In this document: positions 1 to 5,954 of the stretch, piece by piece
Layout of the letters: each line of letters starts with the position of its first letter
How positions within the stretch are numbered: the stretch's first letter is position 1
Origin: Treponema sp. UBA2869
Lineage (GTDB): Bacteria > Spirochaetota > Spirochaetia > Treponematales > Treponemataceae
Direction of reading: 5' to 3'
Length of the DNA: 9,076 nt
Assembly (NCBI GenBank): GCA_002350445.1
Contig: DEEV01000115.1
Coordinates: forward strand, 1 to 9,076
Notes under the pieces: generated by a model
Told to the model about the DNA's origin: nothing
The model's database searches: none
Seen by the model: the letters and a program-made list of their open reading frames with translations, nothing else
Made by a program: the position numbers and the translations under genes

Positions 1-2
1 TT

Positions 3-101
3 TCCGAAGCGGACAGAGATTATTTTTACAGGGCAAAAGGATTACTTACAGATATTTACGGTTCTATTTTTTATAATCCGCAGGATGAGCTAGAACGTTG
101 A
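3..101 (+). CDS. C-terminal end of an unrecognised protein (partial)
   Basis: The third plus-strand frame is open from the window edge to a TGA at 99-101 and gives 32 residues. The other two plus frames also stay open to 91-93 and about 73-75, so openness alone proves little. This frame has a balanced protein-like composition: it begins SEADRDYFYRAKG, continues with LLTDIYGS and ends NPQDELER. The other two frames are rich in Phe, Leu, Arg and Ile and look like out-of-frame translation. I do not recognise the family. The gene would converge on the lipoprotein gene ending at 223, and the 164-199 hairpin lies between them. I infer that this is a real 3' end, with moderate confidence. Confidence 0.5.
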   Translation, partial: SEADRDYFYRAKGLLTDIYGSIFYNPQDELER

Positions 102-163
102 GCTGGAAAACTTTTCTATTATTCTATATGTAGCCCTAAATTCGAGTTTTGATTTTTGGGTAA

Positions 164-199
164 TATTTCAGCCTGCAATCCAAAATGTAGGCTGAAATA
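164..199. other. Strong 14-bp hairpin between convergent genes
   Basis: Positions 164-177 pair with 186-199 over 14 bp, including one G-T wobble at 175/188, around an 8-nt loop at 178-185. The arms read TATTTCAGCC... and ...GGCTGAAATA. It lies between the end of the plus-strand partial gene (101) and the stop of the minus-strand lipoprotein gene (223). A bidirectional terminator would fit this place, but there is no T-run after the hairpin on either strand. On the minus strand it is followed by an A-run. It could be a U-less or processed 3' end, or a dispersed palindromic repeat. Confidence 0.7.
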
Positions 200-222
200 C
201 AACAAGTTATCTGATTACGGGG

Positions 223-1788
223 TTAGGGGTTTGCATAAATATGGTTATTACTATCTATCCCGTTCCAATAACAAATCAGATCACCCCAGTTGCTGGAATA
301 GCCGGTAGCGTAACTATATAGTGTTAATAAATCAGTATCATTGTATTTGTCATTGTTGTAAAAGGTTTGAGTTACTATTGTAAGTCCGAACTGTCCGTCA
401 TGTTCGTTAAATACATCACTGTTCTCAGCAATATATAGTTCCGGAACATTTTTTGCATAAAAAATATGATTTGAATATTCGTCCTTTCTTCCAATCCAGG
501 ATGTTATGATTATTTTATCAAGTAGTGAAATTACTTCTTCTGCTAAGCTTTTTGTCCCGTAATTTACAGTATTATCGTTGCGAATATTCATACAGAAATA
601 TCCGATATCACTTAAAACAAGGTATGTTCCTGGAAAAGTCATTCCTTTGCAGTTTGAATATGAATATGGATCTTGTTTAATATACTTATAAAACAAATTA
701 TTACTTTCAAACCGAAGTTTAATAGCAAGTTTATCTATTGCTTCATAAAGCTGCTTTTGTAAATCTTCGTTCAAATCATAAACAGCATATGTTGCGGCCT
801 TGTAAAAACTTGTGCAACTTATATTTTCATTTTCTGCATAGGTTATGTTACGATTATACATTCTATTTGCATATGTTTTTACAATTAAGCGTGCAAAATC
901 TTTTGGAGTATTATAGCTATTTATATATAACAGCATTTGCTCTAGATTATTTGGTTGGGATATATTTGCACTTGTTACAAGATAATCTGTAGTCCCTTTT
1001 AGAATATAAGCAGTTTCTACATTTCCTTGTAAACAGCAGTCCATGTAAATAATATCTGGTTGCAGTCCTGATTTTTCTATCGATTTTTTGATATCGGTTG
1101 CCGTAAGAAGTTTCCCTGTTCCATTTGTATAATCAGAACACATTGAACGTTGTAATGCTTCTGGGGCCCAAGAGTAATTATTATATCCTCCTGAAGATGT
1201 TTCGAATTCTGTACCTGCTCCGTGGTTACCGAGCAATAAAACTGTTTTATTTGCAGAATAATGACGATGTACCCAGCTAAGGAAATTTACAAGAGTGCTC
1301 TTATCTCCCATATCTGGCTCATAAGGAAGCCATGGTGCATATTTTGTTAGATTTTTTGACCAGCGAGACATTTGAAGTGTTTCCTCTTCTATGTAAAACA
1401 GATTCCTTGTTTGATCTGTAAATTCCATAGGTCCAAGTTCATAAATTTCTGCTTGTGAATGATTTATGTACTGATTTTCAAGACCATGATTAATTACACC
1501 ATCCCAAAGAGCAACAATTTTTACGCTAGGGTAACCATTTTTTGGTGTACCATCGTAATTCATCATATCAGAAAGGGCAGATTGCACATTATATAAATCA
1601 ACCCATAGAGTATCATTAAGATTATTATCCGCATCCATGTATAAAACAAAAAGCCATTCACTTTCTGAATGTGGCAATTCAAGTTCTTTGTTATATGCAG
1701 TATCTCCAGAAGAAGAAGCCGGTGATGAGCAGCCGGCAAATAGAAAGGCTGCAACAAGTGTTGTAATTAAAAGAAATATTTTACGCAT
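223..1788 (-). CDS. Predicted clostripain-family (C11) cysteine peptidase, lipoprotein
   Basis: This 521-residue protein resembles the clostripain (peptidase C11) family of secreted cysteine proteases. The N-terminus has basic residues, a hydrophobic stretch and a lipobox ending FAGC with the lipidated Cys at 20, then a Ser-rich linker. It should be anchored to a membrane on the outside of the cytoplasm. Family landmarks are YMDADNNL at about 50-57, the GDKSTLVNFLSW segment at 161-172, the catalytic His in GNHGAGTE (His189), and the nucleophile in MDCCLQG, where D-x-C makes Cys252 the likely active residue. The full length is intact. The start is fixed by the signal peptide and a GAGGA ribosome binding site (1793-1797, minus strand). 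It is a single-gene unit with its own promoter, and looks more A+T-rich than its neighbours. The substrate is unknown, and family members differ in whether they cut after Arg or Lys. Confidence 0.85.
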   Translation of the reverse strand: MRKIFLLITTLVAAFLFAGCSSPASSSGDTAYNKELELPHSESEWLFVLYMDADNNLNDTLWVDLYNVQSALSDMMNYDGTPKNGYPSVKIVALWDGVINHGLENQYINHSQAEIYELGPMEFTDQTRNLFYIEEETLQMSRWSKNLTKYAPWLPYEPDMGDKSTLVNFLSWVHRHYSANKTVLLLGNHGAGTEFETSSGGYNNYSWAPEALQRSMCSDYTNGTGKLLTATDIKKSIEKSGLQPDIIYMDCCLQGNVETAYILKGTTDYLVTSANISQPNNLEQMLLYINSYNTPKDFARLIVKTYANRMYNRNITYAENENISCTSFYKAATYAVYDLNEDLQKQLYEAIDKLAIKLRFESNNLFYKYIKQDPYSYSNCKGMTFPGTYLVLSDIGYFCMNIRNDNTVNYGTKSLAEEVISLLDKIIITSWIGRKDEYSNHIFYAKNVPELYIAENSDVFNEHDGQFGLTIVTQTFYNNDKYNDTDLLTLYSYATGYSSNWGDLICYWNGIDSNNHIYANP

Positions 1789-1837
1789 AATATCCTCGTT
1801 TTGTTTATCAAATCAGCTGAAAATGGATTGTCAGAAA

Positions 1838-1865
1838 AGTATACAGACGGGAAATTATTTTGCAA
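1838..1865 (-). promoter_or_regulatory. Sigma-70-like promoter of the clostripain-like lipoprotein gene
   Basis: On the minus strand a -35 box TTGCAA (1860-1865, four of six to consensus) and a -10 box TATACT (1838-1843, five of six) are 16 bp apart. The predicted start near 1830 leaves a 5' leader of about 40 nt, which carries the GAGGA ribosome binding site. No competing minus-strand promoter of this quality was seen in the gap. Confidence 0.6.
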
Positions 1866-1918
1866 TAAAGAAAATGGGCTTTTATGCGTAAATATGAGGT
1901 AGTTCATATGAAAAATGC

Positions 1919-1940
1919 CCGGAAAAAAGGCTTCTCCCGG
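1919..1940 (-). terminator. Possible terminator-like hairpin on the minus strand
   Basis: Read on the minus strand, CCGGGAGAA pairs with TTTTTCCGG through nine pairs, two of them G-T wobbles, around a 4-nt loop. Three nucleotides later comes a run of five T. On the plus strand the wobbles become A-C mismatches, so the structure favours minus-strand RNA. It lies upstream of the lipoprotein promoter and could stop antisense transcription coming from the DUF1846 side. No minus-strand gene obviously needs it. Confidence 0.3.
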
Positions 1941-1957
1941 TAAATCCCTAAAAGTCA

Positions 1958-1986
1958 TTGAGAAATTTTGAGCAATACACTAGAAT
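1958..1986 (+). promoter_or_regulatory. Sigma-70-like promoter of the DUF1846 gene
   Basis: TTGAGA (1958-1963, five of six to TTGACA) and TAGAAT (1981-1986, five of six to TATAAT) are separated by an ideal 17 bp. Transcription should start near 1992-1994, only a few nucleotides before the ATG at 1998. The only in-frame upstream start (TTG at 1968) falls inside the promoter spacer and would not be on this transcript. Confidence 0.6.
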
Positions 1987-1997
1987 TAAATTCCGTT

Positions 1998-3479
1998 ATG
2001 AAAAACGGATTTGATAATGAAAAGTATCTGAAGATTCAATCAGAACATATTAAAGAAAGGATTGCCAAATTTGGCGATAAACTTTACCTGGAATTCGGCG
2101 GCAAGCTGTTTGACGATTACCACGCTTCCAGAGTTCTTCCTGGATTCCAGCCGGACAGTAAATTGCGCATGCTTATGCAGCTGGCCGACGTTGCAGAAAT
2201 TGTAATTGTAATCAGTGCAGTTGATATAGAAAAAAACAAGATTCGTGGTGATCTTGGAATTACATACGATAAGGACGTTTTGCGCCTTAGAAACGAATTC
2301 CAGAACCGCGGTCTTATGGTTGGCGGTGTAGTAATCACACATTATACCGGTCAGGAAGCTGCAAAGGCTTTCCGCGGCAAGCTTAAAAAAATGGGAATTA
2401 AGGCTTACTATCATTATACAATTCCCGGCTATCCTTCTAATGTTTCTCTTATTGCCAGTGACGAAGGTTTTGGTAAAAATGATTATATTGAAACAACCCG
2501 TCCGCTCGTTGTAATTACTGCACCTGGTCCTGGAAGCGGAAAAATGGCTACCTGCCTTTCACAGCTTTACCACGAAAACAAGCGCGGAATTAAAGCCGGC
2601 TACGCTAAGTTTGAAACTTTCCCAATCTGGAATCTTCCGCTTAAGCATCCTGTAAACCTTGCATACGAAGCCGCAACTGCGGACTTGAACGACGTAAATA
2701 TGATTGACCCGTGGCATCTGGAAGCTTACGGAAAAACTACAGTAAACTACAACCGCGATATTGAAATTTTCCCGGTTCTTGACGCTATTTTTAAGGGAAT
2801 TTACGGTGAAAATCCATATAAATCGCCAACCGACATGGGCGTTAATATGGTCGGTTATTGTATTTTTGATGATGAAGCATGCTGCGAAGCAAGTAAGCAG
2901 GAAATCATCCGCCGCTATTACGAAACTTTAAACCGTCTTGTAGAAGGCAATGCCGATGAATCAGAAGTTGATAAGATTGAACTTTTGATGAAGCAGGCAA
3001 GTGTTACAACCGATGACCGTCATGTAACTGTTGCCGCAAAAGAACGTGGTGCAAAATCTGGACTTCCAACTGCCGCAATTGAACTTGCCGACGGCACAAT
3101 AATCACTTCCGAAACTTCGGATCTGCTTGGTACATCTGCGGCACTTATCCTTAATGCAACAAAACACCTTGCCGGAATTGATCACAAGGTAAAACTTATT
3201 CCTAAAGAAATGATTGAGCCTATTCAGAAAATGAAGGTTTCTTATCTTAGCGGAAACAATCCGCGTCTTCATACGGACGAAGTGCTTGTTGCGCTTGCAA
3301 TGCTCAGCAACACTGACGAACGCTGTAAGCATGCTCTGGATCAGCTTCCAAATTTGCGAGGCTGTCAGGTTCATACAACCGTTATGCTTAGCGAAGTTGA
3401 CCGCAAAATCTTTAAAAAGCTTGGCGTAATGCTTACCTGCGAGCCTGTAAGTAAAAAGCAGAAGCCATTAATCGGCTAA
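1998..3479 (+). CDS. DUF1846 family protein
   Basis: This 493-residue cytosolic protein matches DUF1846 (PF08903), a conserved bacterial family of about this length with no established biochemical role. Recognisable blocks include the N-terminal FDNEKYLKIQ and KLYLEFGGKLFDDYHASR, the Gly-rich APGPGSGKM at about 175-183, GYAKFETFPIWNLPL at about 201-215, and HPVNLAYEAATADL after it. The Gly-rich loop recalls a nucleotide-binding P-loop but does not fit the Walker A spacing. I chose the ATG at 1998 because family similarity starts there and because the best promoter lies only 12 bp upstream. The frame can be extended to a TTG at 1968, adding ten residues, but that codon sits between the -35 and -10 boxes. 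There is no Shine-Dalgarno, so translation is probably near-leaderless. The next gene follows after 14 nt and is likely co-transcribed. Confidence 0.9.
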   Translation: MKNGFDNEKYLKIQSEHIKERIAKFGDKLYLEFGGKLFDDYHASRVLPGFQPDSKLRMLMQLADVAEIVIVISAVDIEKNKIRGDLGITYDKDVLRLRNEFQNRGLMVGGVVITHYTGQEAAKAFRGKLKKMGIKAYYHYTIPGYPSNVSLIASDEGFGKNDYIETTRPLVVITAPGPGSGKMATCLSQLYHENKRGIKAGYAKFETFPIWNLPLKHPVNLAYEAATADLNDVNMIDPWHLEAYGKTTVNYNRDIEIFPVLDAIFKGIYGENPYKSPTDMGVNMVGYCIFDDEACCEASKQEIIRRYYETLNRLVEGNADESEVDKIELLMKQASVTTDDRHVTVAAKERGAKSGLPTAAIELADGTIITSETSDLLGTSAALILNATKHLAGIDHKVKLIPKEMIEPIQKMKVSYLSGNNPRLHTDEVLVALAMLSNTDERCKHALDQLPNLRGCQVHTTVMLSEVDRKIFKKLGVMLTCEPVSKKQKPLIG

Positions 3480-3493
3480 AAATCAGCGTGCCC

Positions 3494-4270
3494 ATGACTA
3501 AAGAATTAAAGCAAAAGCTTATCGCTCTGGCCGACAAATACGAAACCAAAGAGTTTTACAATGCCGACCCGTCGCAGTTTTTGCTTCGTTATGGGCGTGA
3601 TGATGTTTGCAATACGGAAGCTGCTGCTTTTATTGCGGCAATGCTTTCGTTTGGCAGCCGGTCGCAGTTTATTCCTAAAATAAATCAGATTCTTACAATT
3701 GCTGAATCTCAAAGCGGGACTGTTTCCAGCTGGTTAAAGTCTGGCGGCTTTAGGATTGGTTTTCCGTGCGGTGAAAAAAAGTTTTACCGTTTTTATTCTT
3801 ATGATGATATGCAGATTTTCTTTGAAGAGCTTTCGGAAGTTTTGTGTTCTGCGAAAACCTTTGGTGATTTTTTTAGAAAACTTTATGAAGAAAATTCCTG
3901 CAAAAAAGAAACTTTGTCTTGCCGCGGTTCGCTTCTTGCCGGCCTTATTTCCGACGCGTTTAAAAAGTCTGCTATAGTTCCAAAAGGAAAAACTTCTGCT
4001 AACAAACGCATTCATATGTTTTTGCGCTGGATGGTAAGGCAAAATTCTCCGGTTGATGTGGGCTTTTGGAACTGGGGTGACCCGTCAAAGCTTATCATTC
4101 CGCTTGATGTTCATGTTCTGCAGGAAGCCGTAAAGCTTGAGCTTATACCGGAAGGCTCTGCTGCCTCATTTAAAACAGCGCGCACTCTTACCCAGATTAT
4201 GAATCAGGTTTTCCCCGGTGACCCGAGCCGCGCCGACTTTGCACTTTTTGGTCTTGGCGTGGATAAGTGA
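3494..4270 (+). CDS. DUF2400 / TIGR02757 family protein
   Basis: This 258-residue protein resembles the TIGR02757/DUF2400 (PF09674) family, which has no established function. Visible signatures are EAAAFIAAMLSFGSR near the N-terminus, KRIHMFLRWMVR at about residues 171-182, the VGFWNWGDPSKLIIPLDVHV block at about 189-208, and the C-terminal DFALFGLGV. The PLDVHV motif recalls the PLDTHV-type segment of helix-hairpin-helix DNA glycosylases. A nucleic-acid role is therefore a speculation, not a result. The start is uncertain: a GTG at 3488 adds two residues, and neither start has a Shine-Dalgarno. The gene begins 14 nt after the DUF1846 stop with no promoter between, so I infer an operon. The TGA stop is followed by a 252-nt non-coding stretch. 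Length and C-terminus look complete. Confidence 0.8.
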   Translation: MTKELKQKLIALADKYETKEFYNADPSQFLLRYGRDDVCNTEAAAFIAAMLSFGSRSQFIPKINQILTIAESQSGTVSSWLKSGGFRIGFPCGEKKFYRFYSYDDMQIFFEELSEVLCSAKTFGDFFRKLYEENSCKKETLSCRGSLLAGLISDAFKKSAIVPKGKTSANKRIHMFLRWMVRQNSPVDVGFWNWGDPSKLIIPLDVHVLQEAVKLELIPEGSAASFKTARTLTQIMNQVFPGDPSRADFALFGLGVDK

Positions 4271-4276
4271 AAGTGC

Positions 4277-4305
4277 TTGCAAAAACAGACGTAAACCGCT
4301 AACAT
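4277..4305 (+). promoter_or_regulatory. Weak candidate promoter for the coaX leader
   Basis: TTGCAA (4277-4282) and TAACAT (4300-4305) are 17 bp apart, and each matches four of six consensus bases. The predicted start, near 4312, coincides with the first base of the hairpin at 4312-4340, which gives some support. I found no better sigma-70-like pair between here and coaX. Read-through from the DUF2400 gene is the alternative, since no terminator is visible at its end. Confidence 0.35.
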
Positions 4306-4439
4306 GCTCATAGAACGGTTACCACTTTGGAATCGATTCTGAACGGGCTGTAAACAGTTCAAAAATTCTAAGCTCTTTACTGAAAAAGCTATTCGGCTTT
4401 GCAGATTCTTAAAGACTTGATCCCAGGAGGACAGGTACT

Positions 4440-4457
4440 ATGCGTATTCAAATCTAA
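4440..4457 (+). CDS. Five-codon micro-ORF with perfect Shine-Dalgarno in the coaX leader
   Basis: An AGGAGG at 4425-4430 is followed after 9 nt by ATG CGT ATT CAA ATC TAA, encoding MRIQI. This is the strongest Shine-Dalgarno in the window, better than the one of coaX itself. The stop lies 65 nt before the coaX ATG. It could be a leader peptide whose translation alters folding downstream, or the AGGAGG may serve as a structural element. There is no other evidence that it is translated. Confidence 0.25.
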   Translation: MRIQI

Positions 4458-4477
4458 TATTTTAAATCACAACAAAG

Positions 4478-4495
4478 TTGCGTAAATAAACGCAA
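4478..4495 (+). other. Small hairpin just upstream of the coaX ribosome binding site
   Basis: TTGCGT (4478-4483) pairs perfectly with ACGCAA (4490-4495) across a 6-nt A-rich loop. It ends 15 nt before the AAGGGA ribosome binding site (4511-4516) of coaX. It could be an operator palindrome or part of the RNA leader. It has no T-run, so it is not a terminator. Confidence 0.4.
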
Positions 4496-4522
4496 ATCAA
4501 AAATCAATTAAAGGGATAATCT

Positions 4523-5290
4523 ATGGTTCTGACAATAGACGTAGGAAACACTTCTACAACCTGCGGTCTTTTTGACGGCGACAAGATTGTGTTTCAGTTC
4601 AGGCGTGAAACAAACATTCATTCAAGCTCGGACGAAATAGGAATCTTTTTTAGAACTGCTTTAAAAGAAAATGGCTTTGACTGGAAGCAGATTACACGTG
4701 CAGGAGTTTGCAGTGTAGTTCCATCAGTTAATTATTCGCTTTCGAGCGCGTGCTCAAAATATCTTAACTGTGAACCGCTGTATATTCAGGCAGGAATTAA
4801 AACAGGCTTAAAAATAAAGTATTCAAATCCGAAAGAAATCGGAGCAGATTTAATTGCGGCTGCAATTGGCGCTGTAAATTTAAATCCAAATACAAATATG
4901 ATAATTGCCGATTTAGGAACTGCAACAACTCTTGAACTTGTTTCAAAAAACAATGAGTTTTTGGGCGGTTCAATTCTGCCGGGCTTAAAAATTTCTGTAG
5001 ATGCACTTGCAACCGGCACAGCCAAACTGCCATCTGTAGAAATTGCGCGACCTGACGGAATATTAGGCGCCACAACAACAGAAGCAATTCAGGTTGGACT
5101 TTACTATGGTACGCTTGGTTCCATAAAGGAAATTTGCCGCACGTATCAGAAAGAGGTTTTTAATGGAGAAAAGCCCTTTATAATTGGAACAGGAGGTTTT
5201 GCAAAAGTTTTCCAGAAGTGTGGAATTTTTGACAAAATTGTTCCGGAACTTGTTCTTTTTGGCGTAAAGTGTGCCATAGAACTAAACTAA
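4523..5290 (+). CDS. coaX: Type III pantothenate kinase (CoaX)
   Basis: CoaX phosphorylates pantothenate to 4'-phosphopantothenate with ATP, the first step of coenzyme A synthesis, in the cytosol. The 255-residue length is typical. Family motifs are in order: the N-terminal phosphate loop IDVGNT (Asp6, Asn9, Thr10), the catalytic-Asp motif as GAD at 107-109, ADLGTATT at 129-136, ILPGLKIS at 151-158 and GTGGFAKV at 222-229. The GADR motif of well-studied enzymes reads GADL here, so Arg is replaced by Leu110. The catalytic-base Asp is kept. The ATG at 4523 has a good AAGGGA ribosome binding site six bases upstream, and the conserved motif starts at residue 5, which fixes the start. The pantothenate-transporter-like gene follows after 34 nt. 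A structured leader precedes the gene and may control it. Confidence 0.92.
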   Translation: MVLTIDVGNTSTTCGLFDGDKIVFQFRRETNIHSSSDEIGIFFRTALKENGFDWKQITRAGVCSVVPSVNYSLSSACSKYLNCEPLYIQAGIKTGLKIKYSNPKEIGADLIAAAIGAVNLNPNTNMIIADLGTATTLELVSKNNEFLGGSILPGLKISVDALATGTAKLPSVEIARPDGILGATTTEAIQVGLYYGTLGSIKEICRTYQKEVFNGEKPFIIGTGGFAKVFQKCGIFDKIVPELVLFGVKCAIELN

Positions 5291-5324
5291 AAAAATAAAA
5301 TTCAATTTATTTAGAGGTATTAAA

Positions 5325-5951
5325 ATGAACGAAACAAACGAAGCTTTATCACGAAACAGAAGACTTGCTTTAACTGGTGCATTCAGCGCACTTATCATTA
5401 TGCTTTCACTTACAAATCTTGGCTTTATTTCTTTTAGCCCTGTAGTTTCTATTACAATTCTTCAGATTCCTGTAATTTTGTGTGCAACCTTGTCAGGTTT
5501 TTCGGGAGCACTTTTCTGTGGTTTTGTAATGGGGCTTATGTCTTTAACAAAGGCCGCTATGAGTCCAAGCGGAATTCTTGATCCTATGTTTGTTGATCCC
5601 CGCTGTTCAATTCTTCCAAGAATGCTTCTTGGCGTTGTTGCATGGGGCTTGTGGCGTCTTTTGAATTTTATTCCAAAAATGCCAAAGACTGTTTCTGGCG
5701 CAGTTTCTGCTTTCCTTGCAACTTTTGCTCATACTCTTATGGTTTACGGATGTATCTTTATTTTTAAGGCTGATGATATTAAAGCTGCTCTTGATACTCT
5801 TGGAATGACAGGTGTAGGCTACTTTGGTGTAGTAGCTGCCGGAATCGTAAGCGAACTTTTTGAAGCAATTTCGTCTCTCGTAGTAGTTGCTGCCGTTTAC
5901 GCCGGACTTTACGTTTCTGCAAAAAAACGCTCAAAGCTCTCTGCAGAATAA
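5325..5951 (+). CDS. panT: ECF transporter S component, probable pantothenate-specific PanT
   Basis: This 208-residue hydrophobic protein resembles S components of energy-coupling factor vitamin transporters (substrate-binding subunit, inner membrane). I see about six membrane segments: roughly 13-33, 38-57, 59-79, 97-114, 122-147 and 165-197. The N-terminal RRLALTGAFSALI matches the first-helix pattern with small residues that contacts the EcfT subunit. The PRCSILPRMLLG segment at 92-103 resembles the conserved loop of PanT-type proteins. Its position 34 nt after coaX, in what looks like one operon, supports pantothenate as the substrate, but substrate cannot be proven from sequence alone. 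The EcfA/EcfT energising module is not in the window and must be encoded elsewhere, as is usual for group II ECF systems. The start is supported by AGAGGT (5313-5318), six bases before the ATG. The C-terminus is short and basic. Confidence 0.8.
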   Translation: MNETNEALSRNRRLALTGAFSALIIMLSLTNLGFISFSPVVSITILQIPVILCATLSGFSGALFCGFVMGLMSLTKAAMSPSGILDPMFVDPRCSILPRMLLGVVAWGLWRLLNFIPKMPKTVSGAVSAFLATFAHTLMVYGCIFIFKADDIKAALDTLGMTGVGYFGVVAAGIVSELFEAISSLVVVAAVYAGLYVSAKKRSKLSAE

Positions 5952-5954
5952 CCA

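Larger units (their letters stand above)
4312..4522 (+). promoter_or_regulatory. Structured 5' leader of the coaX-panT operon (candidate cis-regulatory RNA)
   Basis: This stretch holds no credible protein gene but several local structures. The first is a 12-bp hairpin at 4312-4340 with a 3-nt loop and two single bulged A residues, A4321 and A4336. The second is a short interrupted hairpin at 4341-4360. The third is an 8-position stem with one mismatch (4371-4378 with 4383-4390), which competes with a 5-bp stem (4385-4389 with 4396-4400). Then come a perfect AGGAGG with a five-codon ORF, and a 6-bp hairpin at 4478-4495. There is no terminator with a U-tract, so control, if any, would act on translation or RNA stability. 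I do not recognise an established riboswitch core such as TPP, cobalamin or cyclic-di-GMP. The placement suggests sensing of pantothenate or CoA, but this is inference. Confidence 0.4.

Noticed and set aside
738..992. Plus-strand open frame of 84 codons opposite the clostripain-like gene.
   Set aside because: It is His-, Leu- and Tyr-rich shadow translation of a gene with intact catalytic motifs, and has no convincing start region.
1968..1997. TTG at 1968 as the start of the DUF1846 gene.
   Set aside because: The codon lies between the -35 and -10 boxes of the best promoter, the added ten residues do not match the family N-terminus, and the Shine-Dalgarno is very weak.
2040..2414. Minus-strand open frame of 124 codons inside the DUF1846 gene; also the one at 2961-3374.
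   Set aside because: Both are antisense to a well-conserved coding region, with no recognisable domain and composition typical of complementary frames.
4304..4465. A frame reading MLIERLPLWNRF and on to QEDRYYAYSNLIF, interrupted only by TGA codons at 4340-4342 and 4418-4420.
   Set aside because: It could suggest TGA recoding or a decayed gene. However, genes here use TGG for Trp and TGA as a true stop (for example at 4268), there is no ribosome binding site, and the predicted transcript starts after the ATG. A chance open frame is simpler.
4271..4522. tmRNA, RNase P RNA, SRP RNA or 5S rRNA in the gap before coaX.
   Set aside because: None of the conserved cores of these RNAs that I know was found on reading the gap.
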